A stretch of DNA of 44,707 nt. It comes from RGIG2041 sp045537695 (lineage in GTDB: Bacteria; Bacillota; Clostridia; UBA1381; UMGS1253). The DNA is taken from the NCBI GenBank assembly GCA_045537695.1, contig JAZSQB010000057.1:1-44707 (forward strand), read 5' to 3'. The notes below the pieces were generated by a model, which did no database searches, was not told where the DNA came from, and was given only the letters and a program-made list of their open reading frames with translations. Position numbers and translations under genes: made by a program. Below, piece after piece: positions 12,926 to 21,522 of the stretch. Numbering within the stretch: the stretch's first letter is position 1; every line of letters begins with the position of its first letter.

Positions 12926-13759
12926 ATGGCGATTAAAAAGTATAATCCTACTTCTCCTGCAAGAAGATTTATGACCGTTTCCGCTTTCGAGGAAATCACG
13001 AAGAAGTCTCCGGAGCGTTCTTTATTGGAATCTTTAAAGAAGCATGCAGGTAGAAATTCATATGGTAAAATCACCGTTCGTCATCGCGGCGGCGGTAATC
13101 GCAGAAAGTACAGAGTAATCGACTTTAAGAGAGATAAGGATCTCGTAAAGGCAAACATCATCGCAATCGAGTACGATCCGAACAGAAGCGCTAACATCGC
13201 TCTGCTTCAGTACGAAGATGGCGAGAAGAAATACATCATTGCACCGTATGGTGTAAAGGTTGGCGATGTATTGGTAAGCGGTAAGGGCGCAGATATCAAG
13301 CCGGGTAACGCAATGAACATTGAAGATATTCCGGTTGGTACGCTCATTCACAACATTGAGCTTTATCCGGGTCGCGGTGCACAGCTCGTGCGCAGCGCAG
13401 GTACAGCAGCTCAGCTGATGGCAAAAGACGGCGGTTATGCGCAGGTTCGTCTTCCGTCCGGCGAAGTTCGTATGATTCGCCTTGACTGTAAGGCTACCAT
13501 CGGTCAGGTTGGTAACATCGATTACGAAAACATCAAGATTGGTAAAGCTGGTAGAAAGCGCCACATGGGTTGGAGACCGACCGTTCGTGGTAGCGTAATG
13601 AACCCTTGCGACCATCCGCACGGTGGTGGTGAAGGTAAGTCCCCGATCGGTAGACCGTCTCCGGTTACTCCGTGGGGTAAGCCGGCACTTGGTCTTAAGA
13701 CAAGAAAGCATAAGGCTAAGTCCAATAAGTTTATTGTTAAGAGAAGAAACCAGAAGTAA
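12926..13759 (+). CDS. rplB: 50S ribosomal protein L2
   Basis: The 277-residue protein is full length. It carries KKYNPTSPARRFMTVS, the RHRGGGNRRKYR motif of the OB-fold, and the universally conserved C-terminal region with RPTVRGSVMNPCDHPHGGGEGKSPIGR, which includes the histidine near the peptidyl transferase centre. It is essential for subunit joining and tRNA binding. Confidence 0.99.
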   Translation: MAIKKYNPTSPARRFMTVSAFEEITKKSPERSLLESLKKHAGRNSYGKITVRHRGGGNRRKYRVIDFKRDKDLVKANIIAIEYDPNRSANIALLQYEDGEKKYIIAPYGVKVGDVLVSGKGADIKPGNAMNIEDIPVGTLIHNIELYPGRGAQLVRSAGTAAQLMAKDGGYAQVRLPSGEVRMIRLDCKATIGQVGNIDYENIKIGKAGRKRHMGWRPTVRGSVMNPCDHPHGGGEGKSPIGRPSPVTPWGKPALGLKTRKHKAKSNKFIVKRRNQK

Positions 13760-13799
13760 TATAAATTTTCATTTATATTGACCGGAAGGAGGATACAAA

Positions 13800-14072
13800 A
13801 TGGGAAGATCCATTAAGAAAGGCCCATACGTTGAAGAAAGACTCATGAAGAGAATCGTTGCTATGAACGAGTCGAATACAAAGAATGTCGTTAAGACATG
13901 GTCCAGATCGTCCACTATTTTCCCGGAAATGGTTGGTCACACGATCGCTGTGCATGACGGCAGAAAGCATGTTCCGGTATTTGTAAGCGAGGATATGGTA
14001 GGTTGCAAGCTCGGCGAGTTCGCTCCAACCAGAACTTACAAGGGTCATGCAGGCGCTAAGTCGTCTAGATAA
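13800..14072 (+). CDS. rpsS: 30S ribosomal protein S19
   Basis: The 90-residue protein begins MGRSIKKGPYVEERLMKRI and holds WSRSSTIFPEMVGHTIAVHDGRKHVPVFVSEDMVGCKLGEFAPTRTYKGHA, the complete S19 head-domain sequence. S19 binds 16S rRNA with S13 and contacts the 50S bridge and the A-site tRNA. GGAAGGAGG precedes the ATG. Confidence 0.99.
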   Translation: MGRSIKKGPYVEERLMKRIVAMNESNTKNVVKTWSRSSTIFPEMVGHTIAVHDGRKHVPVFVSEDMVGCKLGEFAPTRTYKGHAGAKSSR

Positions 14073-14119
14073 GTTTAAAGATTGTATTAGAATCGTATAG
14101 CTGAAAGGAGGATTCCAGC

Positions 14120-14455
14120 GTGGAAGCAAAAGCAAGTTTAAACTACGCGCGCATTTCTTGCCGTAAGGTAAAGATTGTGCTTGATATCATTAAGAATAAA
14201 CCGGTAGCTGAGGCAATGGCTATTTTAAAGCATACGCCGAAGGCTGCTTCCGAGCTTGTTTACAAGCTGGTTGCATCTGCAGTTGCAAATGCAGAAAACA
14301 ATTTTAATATGGACACAAGCAAACTCTATGTTTCTGAGGCATTCGCTAATCAGGGTCCGACACTCAAGAGAATCAGACCGAGAGCACAGGGCAGAGCGTT
14401 CAGAATCAGAAAGAGAACCAGCCATATTACGGTTGTTGTAGCAGAAAAGGAATAA
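14120..14455 (+). CDS. rplV: 50S ribosomal protein L22
   Basis: The 111-residue protein has ARISCRKVKIVLDIIKNKPVAEAMAIL and the long beta-hairpin SEAFANQGPTLKRIRPRAQGRAFRIRKRTSHITVVV, whose tip lines the exit tunnel at the macrolide site. The start codon is GTG at 14120 after AAAGGAGG. Confidence 0.98.
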   Translation: MEAKASLNYARISCRKVKIVLDIIKNKPVAEAMAILKHTPKAASELVYKLVASAVANAENNFNMDTSKLYVSEAFANQGPTLKRIRPRAQGRAFRIRKRTSHITVVVAEKE

Positions 14456-14471
14456 GAGAGGAGGTTGTTTT

Positions 14472-15146
14472 ATGGGACAGAAAGTTAATCCACACGGTAT
14501 AAGAGTTGGTATTATTAAGGATTGGGATTCCAAGTGGTTCGCACAGGATAACGTATTCGGCGATACACTCGTGGAAGACTATAAGATTCGTGAATTTTTA
14601 AAGAAGACTTTGTTTGACGCCGGCGTTGCTAAGTTCGATATCGAAAGAAAAGGCAACAAGGTAGTCATCCACGTTCATGCTGCAAAGCCGGGCTTTATCA
14701 TTGGTAAGGACGGCGAAGAGATCAACAAGCTTCGCAATAAGCTTGCAGCTCTCACAGGCAGAAACGAAAAGGATATTTTAGTAGATATCATTCAAATCAA
14801 GAATGTCGATATGTGTGCACAGCTCGTAGCTGAGAACATTGCGGCACAGCTTGAGAGAAGAATTTCCTTTAGAAGAGCAATGAAGCAGTGTATGGGTCGT
14901 TCCATGAAGATGGGCGCTAAGGGTATCAAGACAGCGGTTTCCGGTCGTCTTGGTGGTGCTGAAATTGCAAGAACCGAGCATTATCACGAGGGTACAATTC
15001 CGCTCCAGACACTCAGAGCTGACATTGATTACGGCTTTGCTGAAGCAAATACAACCTACGGTAAAATTGGTGTAAAGGTATGGATTTACAAAGGTGAAAT
15101 TCTTCCGGAGAATAAAAGAGTGAGAAAGTCGGAAGGAGGCAAATAA
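14472..15146 (+). CDS. rpsC: 30S ribosomal protein S3
   Basis: The 224-residue protein has MGQKVNPHGIRVGII, a KH domain (PGFIIGKDGEEINKLRNKLA, about residues 75-95) and the C-terminal domain with MKQCMGRSMKMGAKGIKTAVSGRLGGAEIAR. S3 forms part of the mRNA entry channel and helicase. Its last codons contain the GGAAGGAGG site of rplP, two bases away. Confidence 0.99.
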   Translation: MGQKVNPHGIRVGIIKDWDSKWFAQDNVFGDTLVEDYKIREFLKKTLFDAGVAKFDIERKGNKVVIHVHAAKPGFIIGKDGEEINKLRNKLAALTGRNEKDILVDIIQIKNVDMCAQLVAENIAAQLERRISFRRAMKQCMGRSMKMGAKGIKTAVSGRLGGAEIARTEHYHEGTIPLQTLRADIDYGFAEANTTYGKIGVKVWIYKGEILPENKRVRKSEGGK

Positions 15147-15148
15147 TC

Positions 15149-15586
15149 ATGTTATTACCTAAGAGAGTTAAATACAGAAGAGTAATGCGTGGCCGCATGA
15201 AGGGTAAAGCAACACGCGGTAACGTTGTAAACTATGGTGAATTTGGCCTGCAGGCTTTAGAGCCGGCATGGATTACTTCCAACCAGATCGAAGCAGCCCG
15301 TATCGCTATGACAAGATACATCAAGCGTGGCGGTCAGGTATGGATTAAGATCTTCCCGGATAAGCCGATTACTGCAAAACCGGCTGAAACCCGAATGGGT
15401 AGTGGTAAAGGTTCTCCTGAGTACTGGGTAGCAGTAGTTAAACCGGGCAGAGTAATGTTTGAAATCGGCGGCGTTCCGGAAGAAACAGCACGCGAAGCTA
15501 TGCGTCTCGCTATGCATAAGCTCCCGATTAAGTGCAAGTTCGTAACGCGCGAGGATAAGGAGGCGTCTGCAAATGAAGGTGAATGA
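15149..15586 (+). CDS. rplP: 50S ribosomal protein L16
   Basis: The 145-residue protein shows MLLPKRVKYRRVMRGRMKG, GNVVNYGEFGLQALEPAWIT and RMGSGKGSPEYWVAVVKPGRVMFEIGG, the sequence that positions A- and P-site tRNA elbows. It ends about ten residues beyond the usual L16 end, with an acidic tail (REDKEASANEGE). The tail encodes the ribosome site of rpmC and overlaps that gene by 14 bases. Confidence 0.98.
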   Translation: MLLPKRVKYRRVMRGRMKGKATRGNVVNYGEFGLQALEPAWITSNQIEAARIAMTRYIKRGGQVWIKIFPDKPITAKPAETRMGSGKGSPEYWVAVVKPGRVMFEIGGVPEETAREAMRLAMHKLPIKCKFVTREDKEASANEGE

Positions 15587-15764
15587 GATTAGAGATTTAA
15601 CAACAGAAGAATTGGCTGTTAAATTGAGTGAGCTTAAAGCAGAGCTTTTCAATTTGAGATTTCAGAATGCTACGAACCAGCTGGAAAACCCTGTAAAGAT
15701 CGCAGATGTAAAGAAGAGCATTGCAAGGGTTATGACAATCATTCGTGAGAGAGAATTATCCTAA
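15573..15764 (+). CDS. rpmC: 50S ribosomal protein L29
   Basis: The 63-residue two-helix protein (MKVNEIRDLTTEELAVKLSE ... LFNLRFQNATNQLENP ... IARVMTIIRERE) is normal in length. It sits at the tunnel exit beside L23. AAGGAGG within rplP and a 14-base overlap couple the two genes. Confidence 0.97.
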   Translation: MKVNEIRDLTTEELAVKLSELKAELFNLRFQNATNQLENPVKIADVKKSIARVMTIIRERELS

Positions 15765-15799
15765 TCGATAATCGTGTAGAATGAAAGGAGGAAAATGCT

Positions 15800-16060
15800 G
15801 TGGCAGAAGCAAGAAATCAGAGAAAAGTAAGAATCGGCAAGGTAGTCAGCAATAAGATGGACAAGACAATCACCGTTGCCATTGAATATAGCGTAAAGCA
15901 TCCGCTTTACGGTAAAATCGTAAAGAAGACCTACAAGCTGAAGGCGCATGATGAAGAAAACATCTGCGGTATCGGCGATAAGGTAAAAGTAATGGAGACG
16001 AGACCGCTTTCCAAGCAGAAGCGTTGGAGATTGGTTGAAATCGTTGAAAAGGCTCAGTAA
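15800..16060 (+). CDS. rpsQ: 30S ribosomal protein S17
   Basis: The 86-residue OB-fold protein has RKVRIGKVVSNKMDKTITVAIEY, HPLYGKIVKKTYKLKAHDE and GDKVKVMETRPLSKQKRWRLVEIVEKA. It is an early binder of the 16S 5' domain. The start codon is GTG at 15800 after AAAGGAGG. Confidence 0.98.
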   Translation: MAEARNQRKVRIGKVVSNKMDKTITVAIEYSVKHPLYGKIVKKTYKLKAHDEENICGIGDKVKVMETRPLSKQKRWRLVEIVEKAQ

Positions 16061-16092
16061 TAACCTTTACTTTTGGGAAGGAGGAAGTTGTT

Positions 16093-16461
16093 GTGATACA
16101 ACCACAAACAAGAATGAAGGTTGCTGATAACACAGGCGCAAAGGAATTAATGTGTATTCGTGTTATGGGCGGCTCGCATAGAAAGTTTGCCAATATTGGC
16201 GATGTTGTTATTGCCAGCGTTAAAAAAGCAACGCCCGGCGGTGTTGTAAAAAAAGGCGATGTTGTTAAAGCAGTTATCGTAAGAAGTGCGAAGGGTGTTC
16301 GTCGTCCGGACGGTACACATATTCGTTTCGACGAAAATGCTGCTGTTATAATCAGAGATGATAAAAACCCGCGTGGTACTCGTATTTTTGGACCTGTAGC
16401 AAGAGAGCTCAGAGACAAAGAGTATATGAAGATTTTATCATTGGCGCCTGAAGTATTATAA
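16093..16461 (+). CDS. rplN: 50S ribosomal protein L14
   Basis: The 122-residue protein is complete: MIQPQTRMKVADNTGAKELMCIRVMGG, DVVIASVKKATPGGVVKKGDVVKAVIVR and DENAAVIIRDDKNPRGTRIFGPVARELR. L14 forms intersubunit bridge B8 and is the target of the silencing factor RsfS. The start is GTG at 16093. Confidence 0.99.
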   Translation: MIQPQTRMKVADNTGAKELMCIRVMGGSHRKFANIGDVVIASVKKATPGGVVKKGDVVKAVIVRSAKGVRRPDGTHIRFDENAAVIIRDDKNPRGTRIFGPVARELRDKEYMKILSLAPEVL

Positions 16462-16474
16462 GGAGGTCGAGGAT

Positions 16475-16801
16475 ATGAATACAAAGCTTCATGTTAAAAC
16501 CGGTGATACCGTTATGGTACTTTCGGGTAAGGATAAAGGTAAGAAGGGTAAGGTACTCAGCGTTAACCCTGCAGACAGAAAGGTTATCGTAGAGGGCGTA
16601 AGCGTTGCTACCCGTCATAAGAAGCCGAGAAAGCAGGGAGAGACCGGCGGTATCATTAAGCAGGAAACTCCTATTTACGCATCGAAAGTACAGTTCGTTT
16701 GCCCGAAGTGCGGCAAGGCTGCAAGAACAGGCGTTAAGTTCCTGGAAAACGGCAACAAAGTAAAGTACTGCAAGAAGTGCGAAGAGATGTTAGATGACTA
16801 A
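16475..16801 (+). CDS. rplX: 50S ribosomal protein L24
   Basis: The 108-residue protein has a KOW motif (TGDTVMVLSGKDKGKKGKVLSVNPADRKVIVEGV) and a C-terminal zinc ribbon (CPKCGKAARTG ... YCKKCEEML), the zinc-binding form of L24. It is one of the two initiators of 50S assembly with L3. Confidence 0.98.
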   Translation: MNTKLHVKTGDTVMVLSGKDKGKKGKVLSVNPADRKVIVEGVSVATRHKKPRKQGETGGIIKQETPIYASKVQFVCPKCGKAARTGVKFLENGNKVKYCKKCEEMLDD

Positions 16802-16825
16802 TCTGTAAGGATAGGAGGTTAGAAA

Positions 16826-17365
16826 ATGGCTAGATTAGAAGAGCTTTATAATGAAAAAGTTGCTCCGGCTCTGATGCAGAAGTTTGGTTACAAAAGCGTT
16901 ATGCAGATTCCGAAAATCGATAAGATTGTCGTAAACATGGGTCTGGGCGAAGCAAAAGATAATCCTAAGGTTATTGATGCAGCAGTGAGCGACCTTGCAC
17001 AGATCACCGGTCAGAAGCCGGTTGTAACAAAGGCAAGAAACTCCGTTGCAAACTTTAAAATAAGAGAAGGTATGAACATCGGTTGTAAGGTGACACTTCG
17101 CGGTGAGAGAATGTATGAGTTCTTAGACAGATTCTTTAACGTAGCACTCCCGCGTGTACGTGACTTCCGTGGTATCAACCCGAATTCCTTTGATGGTAGA
17201 GGTAACTATGCTACCGGTATCAAGGAACAGCTCATATTCCCGGAAATCGATTACGATAAGATCGATAAAATCCGTGGTATGGACATCATTATAGCTACCA
17301 CCGCAAAGACAGACGAAGAGGCTCGCGAGCTTTTGACTTTGATGGGCGCTCCGTTCGCAAATTAA
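16826..17365 (+). CDS. rplE: 50S ribosomal protein L5
   Basis: The 179-residue protein has MQIPKIDKIVVNMGLGEAKDN, QKPVVTKARNSVANFKIREGMNIGCKVTLRG and RDFRGINPNSFDGRGNYATGIKEQLIFPEIDYDK. It binds 5S rRNA with L18 and contacts the P-site tRNA. Confidence 0.99.
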   Translation: MARLEELYNEKVAPALMQKFGYKSVMQIPKIDKIVVNMGLGEAKDNPKVIDAAVSDLAQITGQKPVVTKARNSVANFKIREGMNIGCKVTLRGERMYEFLDRFFNVALPRVRDFRGINPNSFDGRGNYATGIKEQLIFPEIDYDKIDKIRGMDIIIATTAKTDEEARELLTLMGAPFAN

Positions 17366-17376
17366 GGAGGTACAAC

Positions 17377-17562
17377 ATGGCTAAAAAAGCAATGATTTTA
17401 AAGCAGCAGAAGGCACCGAAATACAGCACACAGGCATACAATCGTTGTAAGATTTGCGGTCGTCCGCACGCTTACCTCAGAAAGTATGGCATCTGCCGTA
17501 TTTGCTTTCGCGAATTAGCCTACAAAGGTCAGATTCCTGGCGTTAAAAAGGCTAGCTGGTAA
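17377..17562 (+). CDS. rpsZ: 30S ribosomal protein S14, zinc-binding type
   Basis: The 61-residue short form carries two CxxC pairs (CKICGRPHAYLRKYGICRICFRE) and so belongs to the zinc-dependent type of S14 used by Gram-positive bacteria in this operon. AAGGAGG precedes ATG 17377. The 85 bases after it hold an imperfect hairpin (GGTTGGAGCATCGC ... ) ahead of rpsH. Confidence 0.98.
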   Translation: MAKKAMILKQQKAPKYSTQAYNRCKICGRPHAYLRKYGICRICFRELAYKGQIPGVKKASW

Positions 17563-17647
17563 TTGTTAATTGTTAATAGGTGACGGTAGGTTGGAGCATC
17601 GCTTCAAAACCGCCGGACGTCCAAGGTTTTGGAAGGAGGTAAAGTAA

Positions 17648-18046
17648 ATGCAAATTACAGATCCGATCGCAGATTTGCTGACTCGTATCAGAAATGCAAA
17701 TTCTGCGAAACATGAAACAGTTGATATCCCGGCTTCTAACATGAAGAAGGCAATTGCTAAGATTTTGTTAGACGAGGGTTATATTAAAGGCTATCAAGTG
17801 ATTGACGATTCTAAACAGGGCATCATCAGAGTAACCTTAAAGTACGGTGAAAACAAACAGAAGGTTATTACAGGCCTCAAGAGAGTATCTCGCCCGGGTC
17901 TGAGAATTTATGCCGGTGCTGATGAGCTTCCGAGAGTATTAAAGGGTCTCGGTATTGCGATCATTTCCACATCCAAGGGTATTATGACGGATAAGGAAGC
18001 GCGCAAAGCAAACATTGGCGGCGAAGTTCTCGCTTTCGTTTGGTAA
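17648..18046 (+). CDS. rpsH: 30S ribosomal protein S8
   Basis: The 132-residue protein has MQITDPIADLLTRIRNANSAKHETV, LKRVSRPGLRIYAGADELPRVLKGLGIAIISTSKGIMTDKEARKANIGGEVLAFVW, the complete S8 fold. In E. coli S8 represses the spc operon by binding its mRNA; here no obvious S8-site mimic can be claimed. GGAAGGAGG precedes the ATG. Confidence 0.99.
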   Translation: MQITDPIADLLTRIRNANSAKHETVDIPASNMKKAIAKILLDEGYIKGYQVIDDSKQGIIRVTLKYGENKQKVITGLKRVSRPGLRIYAGADELPRVLKGLGIAIISTSKGIMTDKEARKANIGGEVLAFVW

Positions 18047-18093
18047 GACAAAATTAAGGTTATTAAAGATTATTTCATAGGAGGTGCACATAC

Positions 18094-18639
18094 ATGTCTA
18101 GAATTGGTAACAGCCCGATCACACTGCCGGCTGGCGTTGATGTGAAGGTTGAGGCTGAAAATGCAGTTACCGTTAAGGGCCCGAAGGGTACGCTTTCCGC
18201 TACACTGCACAAAGATATGATTATTGAAGTAAAAGACAATACAGTTACTGTAACAAGACCGTCTGAAGACAAAGCGCACAAATCCTTGCACGGTTTGACC
18301 AGAACCCTTATTAACAATATGGTTGTTGGTGTAACCGAAGGTTTTACAAAGACTTTGGAAATCAACGGCGTTGGTTACAGAGCAGCAATGCAGGGCAAGA
18401 AGCTTGCTCTGACACTGGGTTATTCCCATCCGGTAGAGATGGAAGCACCGGCTGGCATTACAATTGAAGTGCCGCAGCCGAACCAGATTGTAATTTCGGG
18501 CGCTGATAAGCAGGCTGTTGGTCAGTTTGCTGCACAGGTTCGTGAGAAGAGACCGCCGGAGCCGTATAAGGGCAAGGGTATCAAGTATGCGACTGAGACA
18601 ATCAGACGTAAAGAAGGTAAAGCAGGCGGCAAGAAATAA
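18094..18639 (+). CDS. rplF: 50S ribosomal protein L6
   Basis: The 181-residue protein has two repeated alpha/beta domains: MSRIGNSPITLPAGVDVKVE with VKGPKGTLS in the first, and a second ending with EKRPPEPYKGKGIKYATETIRRKEGKAG. It lies near the sarcin-ricin loop where elongation factors bind. Confidence 0.99.
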   Translation: MSRIGNSPITLPAGVDVKVEAENAVTVKGPKGTLSATLHKDMIIEVKDNTVTVTRPSEDKAHKSLHGLTRTLINNMVVGVTEGFTKTLEINGVGYRAAMQGKKLALTLGYSHPVEMEAPAGITIEVPQPNQIVISGADKQAVGQFAAQVREKRPPEPYKGKGIKYATETIRRKEGKAGGKK

Positions 18640-18657
18640 GAAAGGAGTGGATTCTAA

Positions 18658-19011
18658 ATGGTAAGTAAGAAATCAAGCAATAAAGCAAGATTAAAGCGTC
18701 ATCTTCGTATCAGAAAGAAGATTTCCGGTACTGCGGCTAAGCCGAGACTGAGCGTGTTCCGTAGCTTAAAGAACATTTATGCGCAGCTTATCGATGACGA
18801 AAATGGTGTAACACTCGTATCCGCTTCTACAATTAAGTCCGAAAACTACGGCGGCAATGCAGAGGCTGCAAAAGCGGTAGGCGCTGAGCTTGCAAAGCTT
18901 GCACTTGAAAAGGGCATTAAGGAAGTAGTATTTGACAGAAGTGGTTATGAATATCACGGCAGAGTTGCTGCTCTTGCTGAAGGCGCAAGAGAAGGCGGAC
19001 TTGAGTTCTAA
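18658..19011 (+). CDS. rplR: 50S ribosomal protein L18
   Basis: The 117-residue protein begins with a basic tail (KKSSNKARLKRHLRIRKKI) and continues PRLSVFRSLKNIYAQLIDDENGVTLVSAST and VVFDRSGYEYHGRVAALAEGAREGGLEF. It binds 5S rRNA with L5. AAAGGAG precedes ATG 18658. Confidence 0.98.
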   Translation: MVSKKSSNKARLKRHLRIRKKISGTAAKPRLSVFRSLKNIYAQLIDDENGVTLVSASTIKSENYGGNAEAAKAVGAELAKLALEKGIKEVVFDRSGYEYHGRVAALAEGAREGGLEF

Positions 19012-19029
19012 GAAAGAAGGAGGGATATC

Positions 19030-19533
19030 ATGCAGGAGAGAATTGACGCAGCCACATTAGATATTAAAGAAAAAGTAGTTAATTTAAGCCGTGTAGCTAA
19101 GGTTGTGAAGGGTGGTAGAACCTTCCGTTTCAGTGCTTTGGTTGTTGTTGGTGACGAAAACGGTCACGTTGGTTACGGCACAGGTAAAGCAGCAGAAATT
19201 CCGGACGCTATCCGTAAAGGCATAGAGGACGCGAAGAAAAACATGATTACCGTTCCTCTGGTAGAGGGAACGATTCCGCACGAAATCAACGGTAAATTCG
19301 GCGCAGGTCACATCGTGATGAAACCGGCTGAAGAAGGTACCGGTATCATCGCAGGTGGTCCGGCCAGAGCTGTATTCGAGCTCGTTGGTATCAAGGATAT
19401 CCGTGCAAAGTCTTTGCGTTCCAATAACCCAAGAAACGTTGTAAGAGCTACAATTGAAGGCCTTGCAGCGTTGAAGTCTGCTGATGAAGTTGCAAAGCTT
19501 CGCGGTAAGGACATTGAAGAATTACTGGGTTAA
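19030..19533 (+). CDS. rpsE: 30S ribosomal protein S5
   Basis: The 167-residue protein has VVNLSRVAKVVKGGRTFRFSALVVVGDENGHVGYGTGKA, the double-stranded RNA binding fold that holds spectinomycin-resistance positions, and KSLRSNNPRNVVRATIEGLAAL near the end. It contributes to decoding accuracy and the mRNA entry helicase. Confidence 0.99.
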   Translation: MQERIDAATLDIKEKVVNLSRVAKVVKGGRTFRFSALVVVGDENGHVGYGTGKAAEIPDAIRKGIEDAKKNMITVPLVEGTIPHEINGKFGAGHIVMKPAEEGTGIIAGGPARAVFELVGIKDIRAKSLRSNNPRNVVRATIEGLAALKSADEVAKLRGKDIEELLG

Positions 19534-19546
19534 GGAGGAGACAAAA

Positions 19547-19729
19547 ATGGCTAAAGAATTAAAGATTACGCTCGTAAAGAGCACGATCGGTCGTAAGGAT
19601 GACCAGATTGCTACAGTTGCTGCTCTGGGTTTGAAGAAAATTCGTAGCGTTGTAGTTAAGAAGGACACTCCGCAGATCCGTGGTATGATCAATAAGGTTT
19701 CTCACTTGATCGAAGTAGAAGAGGCTTAA
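19547..19729 (+). CDS. rpmD: 50S ribosomal protein L30
   Basis: The 60-residue protein reads MAKELKITLVKSTIGRKDDQ followed by ATVAALGLKKIRSVVVKKDT, the usual L30 sequence and length. ATG at 19547 follows TAAGGAGGAG directly after the rpsE stop; an upstream in-frame ATG at 19484 lies within rpsE and has no ribosome site. Confidence 0.98.
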   Translation: MAKELKITLVKSTIGRKDDQIATVAALGLKKIRSVVVKKDTPQIRGMINKVSHLIEVEEA

Positions 19730-19761
19730 TTTTAAGACAAATCAAAAGGAGGTGCAAAACC

Positions 19762-20202
19762 ATGAGACTTGAAGAGCTTCAACCGACAGAAGGTTCCAAG
19801 TTCACAGCGAAGAGAAAGGGACGTGGTCCTGGTAGCGGTAACGGTAAGACAGCAGGTAAGGGTCATAAGGGTCAGAACGCACGTAGCGGCGGCGGTGTAA
19901 GACCGGGTTTCGAAGGTGGTCAGATGCCGATTTACAGACGTCTTCCGAAGAGAGGTTTTACCAATATATTCGCGAAAGAGTATGTGACAGTGAACGTAGA
20001 AGTGCTTGAACGTTTTGAAAAGGGCACAGAGGTTACTGCTGCAGTATTGAAGGAAGCTGGTATCATCAGCAAGGTTAAGGATGGCATCAAGGTCCTTGGC
20101 AGAGGTGAAATCACAAAACCGCTGACTGTGAAGGCTGCTAAGTTTACACAGTCTGCTGTAGACAAGATTACTGCAGCCGGCGGAAAGGCAGAGGTGATCT
20201 AA
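19762..20202 (+). CDS. rplO: 50S ribosomal protein L15
   Basis: The 146-residue protein begins MRLEELQPTEGSKFTAKRKG and has the glycine-rich RNA-threading segment GPGSGNGKTAGKGHKGQNARSGGGVRPGFEGGQMPIYRRLPKRGF. The stop codon is directly followed by the TTG start of secY with no gap. Confidence 0.98.
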   Translation: MRLEELQPTEGSKFTAKRKGRGPGSGNGKTAGKGHKGQNARSGGGVRPGFEGGQMPIYRRLPKRGFTNIFAKEYVTVNVEVLERFEKGTEVTAAVLKEAGIISKVKDGIKVLGRGEITKPLTVKAAKFTQSAVDKITAAGGKAEVI

Positions 20203-21495
20203 TTGTTTAAGACACTTAGAAATGCTTGGGCAATCCCGGAATTGCGTCAAAAGATGATTTTTACCGTTTTGATGCTGATTGTTTACAGATTCGGCAGCAT
20301 GATTCCGGTGCCAGGTTTGAATGCAGACAGTATGAAGGCTTTTATGGCTGCTGACGGTGGTATGGGTCTGTTCTCGCTTTTGAACACATTCTCCGGCGGC
20401 GCGTTGTCGAATGCGACGATTTTTGCAATGGGTATTACCCCATATATTAACTCGTCGATTATTATTCAGCTGCTCACCGTTGCTATTCCGGCGCTCGAAA
20501 GACTTTCGAAGCAGGGAGAGGAAGGTAGAAAGAAGATCAACAGCATTACAAGATATGCAACAATTATTCTTGCCGTGCTGCAGGCGATCGGCCTATACTT
20601 CACATTAAGAAACTACCAGGTTGTTGAAAACCCGGGCTTCATGAGTGCAATGATTATTATCATTACCTTTACCGCAGGTACCGCATTTATAATGTGGATT
20701 GGTGAAGAAATCACCGATAAGGGTATTGGTAACGGTATTTCTTTGATTATCTTTGCAGGTATCATTTCAAGATTGCCGACCGCTGCAATTACACTCTATC
20801 AGCAGTTCCTGGCAGAAATTACTTTGATGAATGTAATTATGCTGGTGCTGATTATCGCAGTATTTATTGCAGTACTTGGCTTTGTAGTATTTATGAATAA
20901 TGCAGAGCGCAGAATTCCGATTCAGTACGCAAAACGTGTTGTAGGCAGAAAGATGTATGGTGGCCAGAGCACAAATATTCCGATTAAGGTAGCTATGGCA
21001 GGCGTAATGCCGATTATCTTCGCTTCCAGCATTTGTATGTTCCCGGCAACCATCATGCAGTTTATGGGTGGCGGTCAGAACATGACAGGTTTCTGGAAGG
21101 CAGTATATGACCAGATCACAACCACAGGTTGGATTTATGCGATTGTATACTTCGTACTCATCATCTTCTTCACCTATTTCTACACATCGATGCAGTACAA
21201 CCCGATTGAAATGGCAAACAACATCAAGAAGAACGGCGGCTTTATTCCGGGCATCCGTCCGGGCAAACCGACAAGCGATTACATTGCAAAGACACTCAAC
21301 AAAGTAGTTCTCGTTGGCGCTTTGTTCCTTGGTTTAATCGCAGTTCTGCCGATTTTCTTGTCGCACGTAAACAGCCTTTCCGGTCTGGCTATGGGTGGAA
21401 CATCCCTCTTAATCGTAGAAGGTGTTGCACTGGAGACGGTTAAGGAAATCGAGTCGCAGATGATGCTGCGCCATTACAAGGGCTTTTTAGAGTAA
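20203..21495 (+). CDS. secY: Preprotein translocase subunit SecY
   Basis: The 430-residue protein has ten hydrophobic helices, with an N-terminal plug region (NTFSGGALSNATIFAMGITPYINSSIIIQLL) and family motifs LERLSKQGEEGRKKIN and PGIRPGKPTSDYI in the cytoplasmic loops that bind ribosome and SecA. SecY forms the protein-conducting channel with SecE and SecG. The start is TTG at 20203, immediately after the rplO stop, with AGAGGTGAT as ribosome site; no better start is available because the conserved MFKTLRNAW begins there. Confidence 0.97.
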   Translation: MFKTLRNAWAIPELRQKMIFTVLMLIVYRFGSMIPVPGLNADSMKAFMAADGGMGLFSLLNTFSGGALSNATIFAMGITPYINSSIIIQLLTVAIPALERLSKQGEEGRKKINSITRYATIILAVLQAIGLYFTLRNYQVVENPGFMSAMIIIITFTAGTAFIMWIGEEITDKGIGNGISLIIFAGIISRLPTAAITLYQQFLAEITLMNVIMLVLIIAVFIAVLGFVVFMNNAERRIPIQYAKRVVGRKMYGGQSTNIPIKVAMAGVMPIIFASSICMFPATIMQFMGGGQNMTGFWKAVYDQITTTGWIYAIVYFVLIIFFTYFYTSMQYNPIEMANNIKKNGGFIPGIRPGKPTSDYIAKTLNKVVLVGALFLGLIAVLPIFLSHVNSLSGLAMGGTSLLIVEGVALETVKEIESQMMLRHYKGFLE

Positions 21496-21522
21496 TAAAA
21501 ATTTACGAGGCGGGATTTAAAA